DNA of 64,000 nt from assembly GCA_963839725.1 (NCBI GenBank), contig CAWIWT010000019.1:55747-119746 (forward strand), written 5' to 3'. Below, one piece after another: positions 26,860 to 35,644 of the stretch. The notes beneath the pieces were generated by a model. It did not search any database, was not told where the DNA came from, and was given only the letters and a program-made list of their open reading frames with translations. The stretch is from Kumtagia sp963839725 (GTDB lineage Bacteria; Pseudomonadota; Alphaproteobacteria; Rhizobiales; Rhizobiaceae). How positions within the stretch are numbered: the stretch's first letter is position 1; each line of letters starts with the position of its first letter. The translations under genes and the position numbers were made by a program.

Positions 26860-28203
26860 ATGTTCCAGAAGATCCTCATCGCCAACCGCGGCGAAATCGC
26901 GCTCCGGGTATTGCGCGCTGCCAAGGAACTCGGCATCAAGACCGTCGTGGTCCACTCAACCGCCGACGCCGAAGCCATGCATGTGCGCCTTGCCGACGAA
27001 AGCGTCTGCATCGGCCCGCCTGCTTCACGCGACAGCTATCTCAACATCCATCAGATCGTCGCGGCCTGTGAGATCACCGGCGCCGACGCCGTGCACCCTG
27101 GCTACGGGTTCCTGTCGGAGAACGCCCGCTTTGCCGACATTCTGGCCGCGCACAACATCACATTCATTGGCCCTTCGGGCGACCACATCCGCATCATGGG
27201 CGACAAGATCGAAGCCAAGCGCACCGCAAAGCGGCTTGGGATTCCGGTGGTGCCCGGCTCCGACGGCGCGGTCTCCGATGAGAGCGAGGCCAAAAAAATC
27301 GCCGCCGCTATCGGTTACCCGGTGATCATCAAGGCATCCGCCGGCGGCGGTGGCCGCGGCATGAAAGTGGCGCGCACCGAGAACGACCTGATCGAGGCAT
27401 TGCAAACTGCCAAATCCGAGGCAGGCGCCGCTTTCGGCGATGACGCGGTCTACATCGAAAAGTACCTCGAAAAGCCGCGCCACATTGAGCTTCAGGTGTT
27501 TGGCGACGGCGTTGGCAAGGGTATCCACCTCGGTGAGCGCGATTGTTCGTTGCAGCGTCGCCACCAGAAAGTCTGGGAAGAAGCCAATTCCCCCGCCCTC
27601 AACACCGAAGAGCGCACCCGAATCGGCAACATCTGCGCCAAGGCTGTGGCCGACCTTGGCTACTCCGGTGCGGGCACGATCGAATTTCTCTACGAGAATG
27701 GCGAGTTCTATTTTATCGAGATGAACACGCGCCTGCAGGTCGAGCATCCGGTTACGGAAGCGATCACCGGCATGGATCTGGTCCACGAGCAGATCCGTGT
27801 TGCTTCGGGCGGAGGGCTTTCGGTCACCCAGGCCGAGGTCAAGTTCCAGGGCCACGCCATCGAGTGCCGCATCAATGCCGAGGACCCGCGTACTTTCGTA
27901 CCCTCGCCGGGTACGATCACCCATTTCCATACGCCCGGCGGCCTGGGCATCCGTGTCGATTCCGGCGTCTATTCCGGCTATCGCATCCCGCCCTATTACG
28001 ACAGCCTGATCGGCAAGCTGATCGTACATGGACGCAACCGCGTCGAATGCATGATGCGCCTGCGCCGCGCGCTCGACGAGTTTGTGGTGGACGGCATCAA
28101 GACGACACTGCCGCTCTTCCGCGATCTCGTCGGCAACAGCGATATTGCCAATGGCGACTACGACATCCACTGGCTGGAAAAATATCTGGCGCGGAGCGCG
28201 TAA
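26860..28203 (+). CDS. accC: Biotin carboxylase subunit of acetyl-CoA carboxylase
   Basis: Carboxylates the biotin on AccB using ATP and bicarbonate. The 447-residue protein shows the whole family layout: ILIANRGEIALRVLRAAKELG at the start, the ATP-grasp glycine loop KASAGGGGRGMKVA, the ERDCSLQRRHQKVWEEA block, metal- and ATP-binding FYFIEMNTRLQVEHPVTE with the catalytic arginine, and ECRINAEDP toward the end. Length is standard and the frame is intact. It lies between accB and aat with very short gaps (12 and 9 bases). Confidence 0.97.
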   Translation: MFQKILIANRGEIALRVLRAAKELGIKTVVVHSTADAEAMHVRLADESVCIGPPASRDSYLNIHQIVAACEITGADAVHPGYGFLSENARFADILAAHNITFIGPSGDHIRIMGDKIEAKRTAKRLGIPVVPGSDGAVSDESEAKKIAAAIGYPVIIKASAGGGGRGMKVARTENDLIEALQTAKSEAGAAFGDDAVYIEKYLEKPRHIELQVFGDGVGKGIHLGERDCSLQRRHQKVWEEANSPALNTEERTRIGNICAKAVADLGYSGAGTIEFLYENGEFYFIEMNTRLQVEHPVTEAITGMDLVHEQIRVASGGGLSVTQAEVKFQGHAIECRINAEDPRTFVPSPGTITHFHTPGGLGIRVDSGVYSGYRIPPYYDSLIGKLIVHGRNRVECMMRLRRALDEFVVDGIKTTLPLFRDLVGNSDIANGDYDIHWLEKYLARSA

Positions 28204-28212
28204 TAAGGCGGT

Positions 28213-28830
28213 ATGATTCGTCCCCTCGCTCCCGGCCAAAAGATACCGACCGATCTGCTTCTTAAGGCCTATGCGTCCGGTGTGTTTCCGATGGCGGAAA
28301 ATGCCAGCGACTCCGAGGTTTTCTGGGTCCGGCCCGAAACCCGCGGCATCATTCCTCTGGATAGCTTCCACGTACCGAAGAGTCTCCGCAAGGCAGTCAG
28401 GCACGGCATCTTCGATATTCGTTTCGACGCTGACTTCGCGGGCGTCATCGACGCCTGCGCCGAACTGCGCGAGAGCCGCCGCTCGACCTGGATCAACACA
28501 CCGATCCGCGAAGCCTACCTGGAGCTTTTCCGCATCGGCCACGCACACACCGTAGAAGCCTGGCGCGGGGATCAACTCGTCGGCGGCCTCTACGGTGTCA
28601 CGCTGGGCCGCGCCTTCTTCGGCGAAAGCATGTTCTCACGCGAGACGGATGCGTCGAAAATCTGTCTGGTCCACCTTGTCGAGCGCCTGCGTGAGCGTGA
28701 ATTTGTGCTGTTGGACACGCAGTTCACCACCGAGCATCTTAAGCGCTTCGGCGCAATCGACGTTTCGCGGCGCAAATATGAACTGCTGCTGGCAGAGGCA
28801 CTCGAATCGAACGCGAAGTTTTTTCCGTAA
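28213..28830 (+). CDS. aat: Leucyl/phenylalanyl-tRNA--protein transferase
   Basis: Adds Leu or Phe from aminoacyl-tRNA to N-terminal Lys or Arg of proteins, marking them for ClpAP through the N-end rule. The 205-residue protein has the family's LLKAYASGVFPMAE, FWVRPETRGIIPLD, TWINTPIREAYLEL, HTVEAWRGDQLVGGLYGV and FFGESMFSR segments and ends at LDTQFTTEHLKRFGAIDVSR. It begins nine bases after accC, in the usual rhizobial operon position, although its job is unrelated to lipid synthesis. Confidence 0.96.
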   Translation: MIRPLAPGQKIPTDLLLKAYASGVFPMAENASDSEVFWVRPETRGIIPLDSFHVPKSLRKAVRHGIFDIRFDADFAGVIDACAELRESRRSTWINTPIREAYLELFRIGHAHTVEAWRGDQLVGGLYGVTLGRAFFGESMFSRETDASKICLVHLVERLREREFVLLDTQFTTEHLKRFGAIDVSRRKYELLLAEALESNAKFFP

Positions 28831-28860
28831 ACCCGTGACTGCGCGCGCTACCGGATCGGC

Positions 28861-28952
28861 CCGAAAATCGGAATCGATTTTCGGAAAGCACGATGCGCAG
28901 TCTCTAAGACACACAGCGTCCTTTGCGCGTCCGAAAGGACGCGCGGCGCTGT
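28861..28952. repeat. Two stem-loops between convergent genes
   Basis: The first (28861-28884) is a 10-bp stem CCGAAAATCG / CGATTTTCGG with a four-base loop; I recognise this motif as a common intergenic repeat in mesorhizobial genomes. The second (28913-28952) has an inner 8-bp stem GCGCGTCC / GGACGCGC closing a GAAA tetraloop and an outer ACAGCG / CGCTGT. They sit between the ends of aat and the convergent DUF2155 gene. Neither has a T-run, so they may be RNA-stabilising ends and not intrinsic terminators. Confidence 0.6.
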
Positions 28953-28965
28953 AGTATCGCCGGTG

Positions 28966-29415
28966 TCAGTTCGTCTTTGCCGGTTCCGGGGCCGGCACAT
29001 CCGACTTCGGCTTGCAGCTCTTGAGCCACACGTCATAGACGGCGTGCTCGACGGCGTTCAGGCCAGGGCTTTCGGCAAACATCCAGCCGGTGAAGATGCG
29101 CCGTATCTTGCGGTCGAGGGTGATCTCATCGACCTCTACGAAGGAGTCCGTCTTCGGCTCTTCCTCCTTCGGTTGCGAATAGCAGACGCGCGGCGTCACT
29201 TGCAGCGCTCCGAACTGCACAGTCTCGTTGATATAGACGTCGAAGGTAATGGTGCGCCCGGTGATCTTGTCGACGCCGGTGAACTCGGCGACCGGATTGC
29301 TGATGCGTTCGGCATAAGCGGGCGACAGCACCGCGCCTGCCGTCAGTGCGAGGGCTAAGGTCGCCGCGATTTTTGTGCCGTGCAGTTTAGGTACAAGCAT
29401 CATCATGCGGATCAT
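28966..29415 (-). CDS. DUF2155 periplasmic protein
   Basis: A 149-residue exported protein. Residues 13-36 form a Sec signal (KIAATLALALTAGAVLSPAYA). The mature domain has ITGRTITFDVYINETVQFGALQVTPRVCY and ends with SPGLNAVEHAVYDVWLKSCK, the pattern of DUF2155, with two conserved cysteines likely paired. Family members in alphaproteobacteria are small periplasmic proteins, often beside aat or complex I accessory genes; their function is not known. It is on the minus strand downstream of the NDUFA12-like gene, with a 93-base gap, as in related genomes. Confidence 0.9.
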   Translation of the reverse strand: MIRMMMLVPKLHGTKIAATLALALTAGAVLSPAYAERISNPVAEFTGVDKITGRTITFDVYINETVQFGALQVTPRVCYSQPKEEEPKTDSFVEVDEITLDRKIRRIFTGWMFAESPGLNAVEHAVYDVWLKSCKPKSDVPAPEPAKTN

Positions 29416-29508
29416 TCCGGAAAGTGGTCGCCTGATGGCCCGACAGGCAGGTCGCCGCGATTGGTCACAAGGCGTTAATGCCGGATTGTGGCGAGAAAAG
29501 TCCGATGG

Positions 29509-29907
29509 TTAACCGCCTGGGGTCCAGGCGTCATAATCGCCCGAAACCTGCGGCCGGTGCGATCCATGCGCTAACGAACCCTTGGGCCGGTAGGCTGCGG
29601 CGCTGCCGGTCAAATTGGCCTCATGAGGCTTCTGCCAGGCGCGCGGCTTGTAATTTTCCTGCGAGGGCGCGACATCGACGCGGTGATGCATCCAGCCATG
29701 CCAGCCCGGCGGAATGCTCGAGGCCTCCGCCACACCGTTGTAGATCACCCAGCGGCGCGTACGCCCTTCCGAATCTGTACCGCCTTCGTAGTAAACGTTG
29801 CCCGCGTCGTCCTGACCGACCCGCTTGCCGTAGCGCCAAGTGTGGAAACGCGTGCCAAGCGTCTGGCCATTCCACCAGGTGAAAAACTGAGTGATAAAAG
29901 TCTTCAT
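29509..29907 (-). CDS. Complex I accessory subunit, NDUFA12/B17.2 family
   Basis: A 132-residue homologue of the mitochondrial complex I subunit NDUFA12 (17.2 kDa), found as a supernumerary subunit of NADH:ubiquinone oxidoreductase in alphaproteobacteria. Diagnostic stretches are GQTLGTRFHTWRYGKRVGQD, DAGNVYYEGG, RRWVIYNGVAEASSIPPGWH and GWMHH, with the C-terminal part less conserved. It attaches to the peripheral arm of the enzyme. The rest of complex I is not in this window, which is normal for this gene. It overlaps by one base the start of an unsupported upstream extension of the plus-strand methyltransferase-like gene. Confidence 0.93.
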   Translation of the reverse strand: MKTFITQFFTWWNGQTLGTRFHTWRYGKRVGQDDAGNVYYEGGTDSEGRTRRWVIYNGVAEASSIPPGWHGWMHHRVDVAPSQENYKPRAWQKPHEANLTGSAAAYRPKGSLAHGSHRPQVSGDYDAWTPGG

Positions 29908-30065
29908 TGAACTACCTGTCGCCAGCGCATCTGGGGTCTACCGCTTATGGCGTCCGGTATTGGCAATGGCAAGAGGGCGAATGGCGAATTGGACGTCAGA
30001 GAATCCGCCGCATTTCTGGCTATAATCAAGCAGAAGGACAATCAGTCCCAATTGAAGTGCAACCT

Positions 30066-30809
30066 ATGATCATCGATGCAATCACACGTCAGGGAGACTG
30101 GCTGTTTCGCTGGCGCAGCTATGTGCTGTTGGGCTTCTTGCCGCTCGGTCTCCTCGCGATTAGTCGTCCCGAAGCGGTTGAAACTCACTTTGGCGATATG
30201 GCTGACTTTTTCTACGAATTTGCCTGCACCGCATTGGCCTTTCTAGGTTTAGGTCTTCGCGCGTTCACTGTGGGCTTCGTGCCAGCTGGTACTTCGGGAC
30301 GCAATACGCGTAGCCAAATCGCCAGCACTCTGAACACGACAGGTATTTATTCCCTGACACGCAACCCGCTCTATCTTGGCAATGCCATGATCTACATGGC
30401 AATTGCGCTGTTCACGCAAGATATCTATTTTTCGATTCTCATGTTGCTTTTCCTAGTTATCTATCTCGAACGCATTATCGCAACAGAAGAACGGTTCTTA
30501 GCTGAGAAATTTGGAAGCGCGTATCTCGATTGGTCGAGCCACGTACCGGCTTTTTTCCCGAGGTTGACCGGGTGGAAGGCGCCATCGCTGCCTTTTTCAG
30601 TTCGGAATGTATTGCGCCGTGAGTATTCTGGTCTATTTGCCATCATAGTTGTATTATTCGCAATCGAAACGATCCGTGATTTGCTGGTCGAGCAAGAACT
30701 GGAGGTAGATTCGGAATGGCTAGCCGCTTTCATCGCTGCAGCCGCGATTTATATCAGCTTGCGATCATTGAAGAAGTATACCGCTTTTTTGAAGGTTGAT
30801 GGTCGGTGA
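30066..30809 (+). CDS. PEMT/ICMT-family membrane methyltransferase-like protein
   Basis: A 247-residue protein with about six membrane segments. The family signature is clear: TGIYSLTRNPLYLGNAMIY, then EERFLAEKFGSAYLDW, the SAM-binding C-terminal pattern of isoprenylcysteine methyltransferase and phospholipid N-methyltransferase relatives. The substrate is unknown; phospholipid or quinone-like lipids are typical. I place the start at ATG 30066, since the open frame upstream to 29907 overlaps the divergent NDUFA12 gene's promoter and has no family similarity. Its composition is visibly less GC-rich than all neighbours (roughly 50% against 60% or more), which suggests horizontal gain. Confidence 0.82.
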   Translation: MIIDAITRQGDWLFRWRSYVLLGFLPLGLLAISRPEAVETHFGDMADFFYEFACTALAFLGLGLRAFTVGFVPAGTSGRNTRSQIASTLNTTGIYSLTRNPLYLGNAMIYMAIALFTQDIYFSILMLLFLVIYLERIIATEERFLAEKFGSAYLDWSSHVPAFFPRLTGWKAPSLPFSVRNVLRREYSGLFAIIVVLFAIETIRDLLVEQELEVDSEWLAAFIAAAAIYISLRSLKKYTAFLKVDGR

Positions 30810-30825
30810 ACTGAATGAAGGTCGG

Positions 30826-31320
30826 CTAGCTCAGCGCTTTCTCGTAAATTTTCGCCGGAATGGCGGAATTCGCGCTGCCGCAATTCGCGGTGTTGCCAAC
30901 CTCGGCAAAGCCGTTGGCGGTGTAGAACGCCGCGGCCACAGCGTTCGCCGGCTCGACTTCGAGACGAATGATGCGCGCCTCGGGGAAACTGTCTTCGATC
31001 TCGCGCAACAGCATGCCTCCCAGTCCTGACCGTTGCAGGTCAGGGCTCACATAGAGCTGGTTCAGCATGACGATCGCCGGATCCTTTGTCGCCGCCGCGT
31101 AAGCCATACCGCCGATACGCTTACCGTCGTCAGCAACCAGAAATTCGGAATTCGGCCTGACCAGCCTCGCTTTCAGCGAGGCGATCGAGTGCCAGTCGTC
31201 GGTGATCTCGTCGACCCGATCCGCGCCATAGATCGGATCGTAGGTCGCATGCCATGTCTCGACCAGCAGCGCGCGCACCGCCAGAAGGTCGCGCGCGCTG
31301 GCAGTGCGGACGAACATCAT
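30826..31320 (-). CDS. GNAT-family N-acetyltransferase
   Basis: A 164-residue acetyltransferase. The fold elements run from VRTASARDLLAVRALLVETW through strand 4 (IVMLNQLYVSP) to the acetyl-CoA pyrophosphate loop in DLQRSGLGGMLLREIE (a Q/RxxGxG/A variant) and the C-terminal EVEPANAVAAAFYTANGFAEVG. The acceptor is unknown. Its start overlaps the gatB stop by four bases (ATGA), so it is translated with gatB, although no functional link is known. A similar gatB-GNAT pair is common in rhizobia. Confidence 0.9.
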   Translation of the reverse strand: MMFVRTASARDLLAVRALLVETWHATYDPIYGADRVDEITDDWHSIASLKARLVRPNSEFLVADDGKRIGGMAYAAATKDPAIVMLNQLYVSPDLQRSGLGGMLLREIEDSFPEARIIRLEVEPANAVAAAFYTANGFAEVGNTANCGSANSAIPAKIYEKALS

Positions 31321-32816
31321 TCGATCCCGAGCTTGGCCTTCACCAGATCGTTGACCGCCTGCGGATTGGCCTTACCGCCGCTCGCCTTCATCACCTGGCC
31401 GACGAACCAGCCCGCAAGCGTCGGCTTGGCTCTCGCCTGCTCGACCTTGTCGGGATTGGCGGCAATTACATCGTCCACCACTTTCTCGATCGCGCCCGCA
31501 TCTGTCACCTGCTTCATGCCACGGCTTTCGACAAGCGACTTGGGGTCTCCGCCTTCGTTCCAGACGATTTCGAACAGGTCTTTGGCGATCTTGCCGGAAA
31601 TCGTGCCTTCCTTGATGAGATCAACAATCCCACCCAGTTGATCGGGCGAAACCGGCGACTCTTCAATGGCTTTGCCCGCCTTGTTCAAAGCGCCGAGAAG
31701 GTCGTTGATCACCCAGTTCGCGGCCGTCTTGCCATCGCGGCCGGCAGCCACCCTCTCGAAATAATCCGCAATTGCCTTTTCCGACACCAGGATCGAGGCG
31801 TCATAGGCCGAGAGACCGAGGCTGGAAATCAGGCGCAGGCGCTTGTCGTCCGGCAGTTCGGGCAGATGCGCGGCGAGCGCATCGACGTAAGCTTGGTCGA
31901 ATTCCAGCGGCAGCAGGTCGGGATCCGGGAAATAACGATAATCGTGCGCCTCTTCCTTGGAGCGCATCGACCGGGTCTCGCCCTTGTTGGGATCGAACAG
32001 CCGGGTTTCCTGATCGATCGCGCGGCCGTCTTCGAGGATGGCGATCTGCCGCCGCGCCTCATATTCGATGGCCTGGCCGACAAAGCGGATGGAGTTGACG
32101 TTTTTGATCTCGCAGCGCGTTCCGAAATCGCCGCCCGGCTTGCGAACGGAGACGTTGACGTCGGCGCGCATCGAGCCTTCGTCCATATTGCCGTCGCAAG
32201 TGCCGAGGTAGCGCACAATGGTGCGCAGCTTGGTCAGGTAGGCTTTGGCTTCGTCGGACGAGCGCATGTCCGGCTTCGACACTATCTCCATGAGTGCCAC
32301 GCCAGAGCGGTTCAGATCGACATATGACATGGTCGGATGCTGGTCGTGCATCGACTTGCCCGCGTCCTGCTCCAAATGCAGCCGCTCGACACCGACCTCG
32401 ATCTCCTCGAACTGTCCCTTCGAATCGGGGCCGACCGACACCGTGACGGTCCCTTCGCCGACGATAGGCTGCTTGAACTGCGAAATCTGGTAGCCCTGCG
32501 GCAGGTCTGGATAAAAGTAGTTCTTCCGGTCGAAGACCGACTTATGATTGATCTGCGCCTTCAGCCCAAGCCCGGTGCGGATCGCCTGGCGCACGCATTC
32601 CTCATTGATCACCGGCAGCATACCGGGCATCGCTGCGTCGACGAGGCTGACATTGGCGTTGGGCGCAGCGCCAAACGCCGTGGATGCTCCCGAAAACAGC
32701 TTGGCTTCGGACGTCACCTGCGCGTGGACTTCCAAGCCAATGATCACCTCCCAATCGCCAGTGGCGCCGGGGATGAAGCGTTTCGGGTCGGGCGTGCGTG
32801 TGTCGATGATGGTCAT
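31317..32816 (-). CDS. gatB: Aspartyl/glutamyl-tRNA(Asn/Gln) amidotransferase subunit B
   Basis: With GatA and GatC it converts Glu-tRNA(Gln) and Asp-tRNA(Asn) to the amidated forms. GatB holds the kinase/tRNA-binding part. The 499-residue protein begins MTIIDTRTPDPKRF and shows WEVIIGLEVHAQV, NYFYPDLPQGYQISQF, YVDLNRSGVALMEIVS, GTRCEIKNVNS and the C-terminal YqeY-like tail domain (ANPDKVEQARAKPTLAGWFV). The ATG at 32816 is preferred over an upstream start at 32915 whose extra 33 residues match nothing. gatA and gatC are not in the window, consistent with rhizobia where gatB often lies slightly apart. Confidence 0.96.
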   Translation of the reverse strand: MTIIDTRTPDPKRFIPGATGDWEVIIGLEVHAQVTSEAKLFSGASTAFGAAPNANVSLVDAAMPGMLPVINEECVRQAIRTGLGLKAQINHKSVFDRKNYFYPDLPQGYQISQFKQPIVGEGTVTVSVGPDSKGQFEEIEVGVERLHLEQDAGKSMHDQHPTMSYVDLNRSGVALMEIVSKPDMRSSDEAKAYLTKLRTIVRYLGTCDGNMDEGSMRADVNVSVRKPGGDFGTRCEIKNVNSIRFVGQAIEYEARRQIAILEDGRAIDQETRLFDPNKGETRSMRSKEEAHDYRYFPDPDLLPLEFDQAYVDALAAHLPELPDDKRLRLISSLGLSAYDASILVSEKAIADYFERVAAGRDGKTAANWVINDLLGALNKAGKAIEESPVSPDQLGGIVDLIKEGTISGKIAKDLFEIVWNEGGDPKSLVESRGMKQVTDAGAIEKVVDDVIAANPDKVEQARAKPTLAGWFVGQVMKASGGKANPQAVNDLVKAKLGIE

Positions 32817-32956
32817 GGATCTGGTGCGTCCGGAAATCTCAGTAAGCGCTTGTTTTCTTCGGCTACCGCAAGCGGCGCGGCGAGGCAAGCTTCCGCGTGT
32901 CGGCATCAGCGACAATCAGACTCGTGACCCGCTGCGCTCACCAGTTCCTCGCCAGA

Positions 32957-33592
32957 TCACACAATGATGGGCAGCAATTGCTTGACGGCCTTAAGTAAAT
33001 TGGGAATCGCGTGACGGTCGTTCGACAGATGTCCCAACAGGTATTTCTGGAACAAACCGTCAAAGACCGCATAAAGCGCCTCTGCCGAAATCGCCGGCTT
33101 CGTGCCGCCGAGTTCCGCATAACGGGACACGATGCGCCAGACCATAGTCTCGAGGCTCTTGTCGATTTCCAGAACGTCCTCGCGGAAGGCAGCCTCGAAC
33201 AGCGCCTGCGCCCGCAGGTCGTACCAAAGGCGATGCATCGCTGCATCATCCCTGATTGTTTCCCCGAGCTTCTCGAGAAAGCCCTCCATGAGCTCATCGC
33301 GGGTCTTCGCGGAAGCGGTTATTTCATCGTAGCGGGTGACGCACTTTGACTTGTAGTGCCGGACGCTGCAGCAGATCAAATCGACTTTGTCGGTGAAATA
33401 GTAGTGGGAAACACCGTGGGTGAATTCCGACTGCTGGGCAATCTCCCGAAGGCTCGTGCGCGCGTAACCGAGTTCGCCAAGCGTCTTGAGCACCGCCTCA
33501 GCCAGTTCGATGCGCCGCTGATCGATCTTTTCGATGGCACGCGCGGAGTTTCTAATGGCTGGGTTCGGAAGTTCAACGAAATGACGAGTCAT
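32957..33592 (-). CDS. TetR-family transcriptional regulator
   Basis: A 211-residue regulator. Residues 25-70 are the TetR helix-turn-helix: RRIELAEAVLKTLGELGYAR, TSLREIAQQSEFTHGVSHYY and FTDKVDLI. The rest is the helical ligand domain (LGETIRDDAAMHRLWYDLRAQALFE), which resembles BetI-like members. I chose MTRHFVELPN at 33592; the frame upstream to 33655 looks non-coding. No target gene is adjacent: gatB lies downstream on the same strand, and a long AT-richer spacer with inverted repeats lies upstream. It may regulate itself or a distant gene. Confidence 0.88.
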   Translation of the reverse strand: MTRHFVELPNPAIRNSARAIEKIDQRRIELAEAVLKTLGELGYARTSLREIAQQSEFTHGVSHYYFTDKVDLICCSVRHYKSKCVTRYDEITASAKTRDELMEGFLEKLGETIRDDAAMHRLWYDLRAQALFEAAFREDVLEIDKSLETMVWRIVSRYAELGGTKPAISAEALYAVFDGLFQKYLLGHLSNDRHAIPNLLKAVKQLLPIIV

Positions 33593-33655
33593 TTTACCCT
33601 TTGCTTCCAGCAACACCTCAGACGTTGCTTTGGCGTTTCGAGACTGGCGTCTCAT

Positions 33656-34078
33656 CCTGCATTATACTGCCTCGCATAACTGTCCATGGCAATTGGTCCT
33701 TTCGTACGAGCCGCAAATCGGGTAGAATTTTGCGTATTAACACTCCCAGAGATCAAACAGGTACTTGACAACTGTATAGGATAATTTAGACAATTGTCGT
33801 ATTGAATTTGTTTTTGGATTTCAACTCAACACAATCTTGAGTTGGGACACGAGGAGTGGAATGCGTCAAGTAATTCGACCAGGAACACGACGAGCTCTTC
33901 GCCTGTCCGTAGACAACGCTAGATAAAGTGAAGTGCTGCTTTGCAGCGCGCCCTTCGCGGGGGGAAACGGTTTGACTATGCCGACCGGATTTTCAACCGC
34001 ACGATGTTTCGACCGCATTGGGCCCGACCATTAAAACCCGACATTGGTAAATCCCCCGGTTCACGTTTGTCTGGGCCC
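33656..34078. other. AT-rich spacer upstream of the TetR gene
   Basis: No coding sequence is supported on either strand. The part from about 33700 to 33850 is unusually AT-rich for this genome and holds the inverted repeats noted at 33765-33844. The part from 33940 to 34078 is GC-rich again and leads into an intrinsic terminator on the plus strand, with no gene in front of it. Confidence 0.5.
33765..33844. promoter_or_regulatory. Candidate operator/promoter region of the TetR regulator
   Basis: Three signals lie close together: TTGACAACTG (33765-33774), the perfect 10-bp palindrome GACAATTGTC (about 33789-33798), and an 8-bp inverted repeat CAACTCAA / TTGAGTTG (33822-33844) with a seven-base loop. 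The repeated TGACAA/TTGTC halves look like TetR-type half-sites. The arrangement fits autorepression, but the choice of the true operator is a guess. Confidence 0.35.
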
Positions 34079-34113
34079 GGGCGGCGCGGATTTATTCCCG
34101 CCGCCCCTTTTTT
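34079..34113 (+). terminator. Orphan intrinsic terminator, plus strand
   Basis: An 8-bp GC stem GGGCGGCG / CGCCGCCC (34079-34086, 34099-34106) with a 12-base loop is followed by TTTTTT (34108-34113). This is a textbook rho-independent terminator. No plus-strand gene precedes it for several kilobases, since everything from gatB to the TetR gene is on the minus strand. It therefore probably ends a small untranslated RNA starting between about 33800 and 34000. Confidence 0.65.
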
Positions 34114-34279
34114 GGCGCGTGCAGCCACCCGGGTCTCTCATGAATGAGCTGCTGTTCAACGCAATGGGCGCCTTGCGATCTTCTCCAGTCCGCGGAAATG
34201 GTTTAGTCGCCGCCGCAGATAATTTAGGCAAGGCGCGCGGCAGCATGGACTGCCGCGCATGTTTCACGCAGCGATTGGG

Positions 34280-34711
34280 CTAAGCGTGTGCGATATATTC
34301 CCGGATCTGCTCTGCCTCGCGCTCCACATCCTCGATGCGCCGCTTCACAACATCGCCGATCGAGACGATTCCGTCGAGTTGACCGTTCTTCTCCACCGGA
34401 AGATGCCGGAACCGGCCGCGCGTCATGATTTCCATGACCTCATTGACGGTGTGGTTCTCATTGCAGATGTTGACCTTGGGCGTCATCACCTCGCGCACAG
34501 TCTTGTCGAGCGCGGCGGCACCATCTTTGCCGATCACGCGGACGATGTCACGCTCAGAGAGAATGCCGACGATCTTGCGGTCACCGTTTGTCACGACCAC
34601 CGCGCCGATGCGCCGCTCGCTGAGCAGCTTTGCCGCAGTGGACAGCTTCTCATTCGGACCGAGCGTGAAAACATCGTGCCCCTTTTGCTCCAGGATTGCC
34701 TTGACCGTCAT
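34280..34711 (-). CDS. Two-CBS-domain protein
   Basis: A 143-residue protein made of a CBS-domain pair and little else: first domain VKAILEQKGHDVFTLGPNEK through VGILSERDIVRVIG, second domain KTVREVMTPKVNICNENHTV through LDGIVSIGDVVKRR, then a short helical tail. Such Bateman modules bind adenosine nucleotides or similar ligands and sense energy state; stand-alone versions like this regulate unknown partners. The start has a strong GGGAGGTC site. A rhomboid protease gene lies 111 bases upstream on the same strand; no link between the two is known. Confidence 0.9.
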   Translation of the reverse strand: MTVKAILEQKGHDVFTLGPNEKLSTAAKLLSERRIGAVVVTNGDRKIVGILSERDIVRVIGKDGAAALDKTVREVMTPKVNICNENHTVNEVMEIMTRGRFRHLPVEKNGQLDGIVSIGDVVKRRIEDVEREAEQIREYIAHA

Positions 34712-34822
34712 GGCGACCTCCCATCAGTATCTGTATAAGCCGGCGCTTGATGTGCCGAGCTCAATGTCATCGTGCCTGTCGCAGGCAACCATTGCAAGTG
34801 TTTGAGATCGATTGCGAGATCG

Positions 34823-35552
34823 CTACGTCCACTGTTGTCGCGCTTGATCTTTTGCGATGAACAAGGGGATGCCAAAGAACCCAACGACGAAACCGCCGAC
34901 ATGGGCTTCCCAAGCGATGGTCACGCCCGAACCCACACCCATTCCGTAGACGCCGGTGACGAAATTGGCGATCATCCACACCAGCAGGAATGTTACAACC
35001 GTGCGCATCCTCAGGACATAACTGATCGGTAGAGCCGGGCCAGAGAAAGACGCCCTGCCGCCGCTGCGATCCACGCGAAAAGCGAAACGCGCCGCCGCAC
35101 CCATCATGCCGGATATGGCGCCTGAAGCACCAATCAGCGGTGCCTCGCTATGCGGATAGATGGCACAATGCAACGCTGCCGCTGCCAGCCCCGTGACCAC
35201 CCAGAACAGCGCGAACCGGACGACGCCGAGTCGGTTGGCCAGAGGCGAGCCGAACGCGGCGAGCCACACCAGATTCACGAGAAGATGCGCGGCGCTGCCA
35301 TGCAGGAACGCATAGGTGATGGGTGTCGTGAACGCATAGACGTCGAGTCCGTAGAAATAGCGCTCCGGGATGAACGCAGTACGCAGCAGCAGGCCGTTGT
35401 CCTGGCTGACGTCGAGCAGATAGACGCGACCGACATGGATCGCCACGCAAAGGGATGATGACGGCCATCACAACCGCTGGAATGTTAAGAATTGGCTCGC
35501 GCCGCACCTCTTCAGGCCGCGGCTCGTTCTCGTTGATCGGTGGCTCGCTCAT
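34823..35552 (-). CDS. Rhomboid-family intramembrane serine protease (frameshift near 35453)
   Basis: Cleaves transmembrane substrates within the bilayer. The main frame has about six membrane helices with the catalytic serine in PLIGASGAISGMMGA (GxSG), the HGSAAHLLVNLVWL motif in helix 2, and the catalytic histidine in EAHVGGFVVGFFGI. The N-terminus is in another frame: MSEPPINENEPRPEEVRREP, then NIPAVVMAVII, starting at ATG 35552. Dropping one C from the CCC at 35452-35454 joins them as VIILCVAIHVGRVYLL, giving about 242 residues. As elsewhere in this window, the single homopolymer base suggests a sequence error. The start lies near an orphan terminator on the same strand. Confidence 0.85.
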
Positions 35553-35644
35553 TGAGCAAGTGTAAGTGCAAGTCGCGCGGCGATTGGCAAGCGAAATCCG
35601 ACTTCCCCCGTCGGCTGCCGGCGCGCTGCTTGCGCGAACCAAGC

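Noticed and set aside
27025..28575. 516-codon minus-strand frame across accC
   Set aside because: Antisense shadow of accC and aat, both with complete family motifs; no motif of its own.
28861..28952. CRISPR-like or transposon repeat
   Set aside because: Two unlike hairpins with no spacing pattern and no second copy; better explained as intergenic stem-loops.
33941..34147. 68-codon frame before the orphan terminator
   Set aside because: No ribosome site, composition unlike a protein, and it runs through the terminator hairpin.
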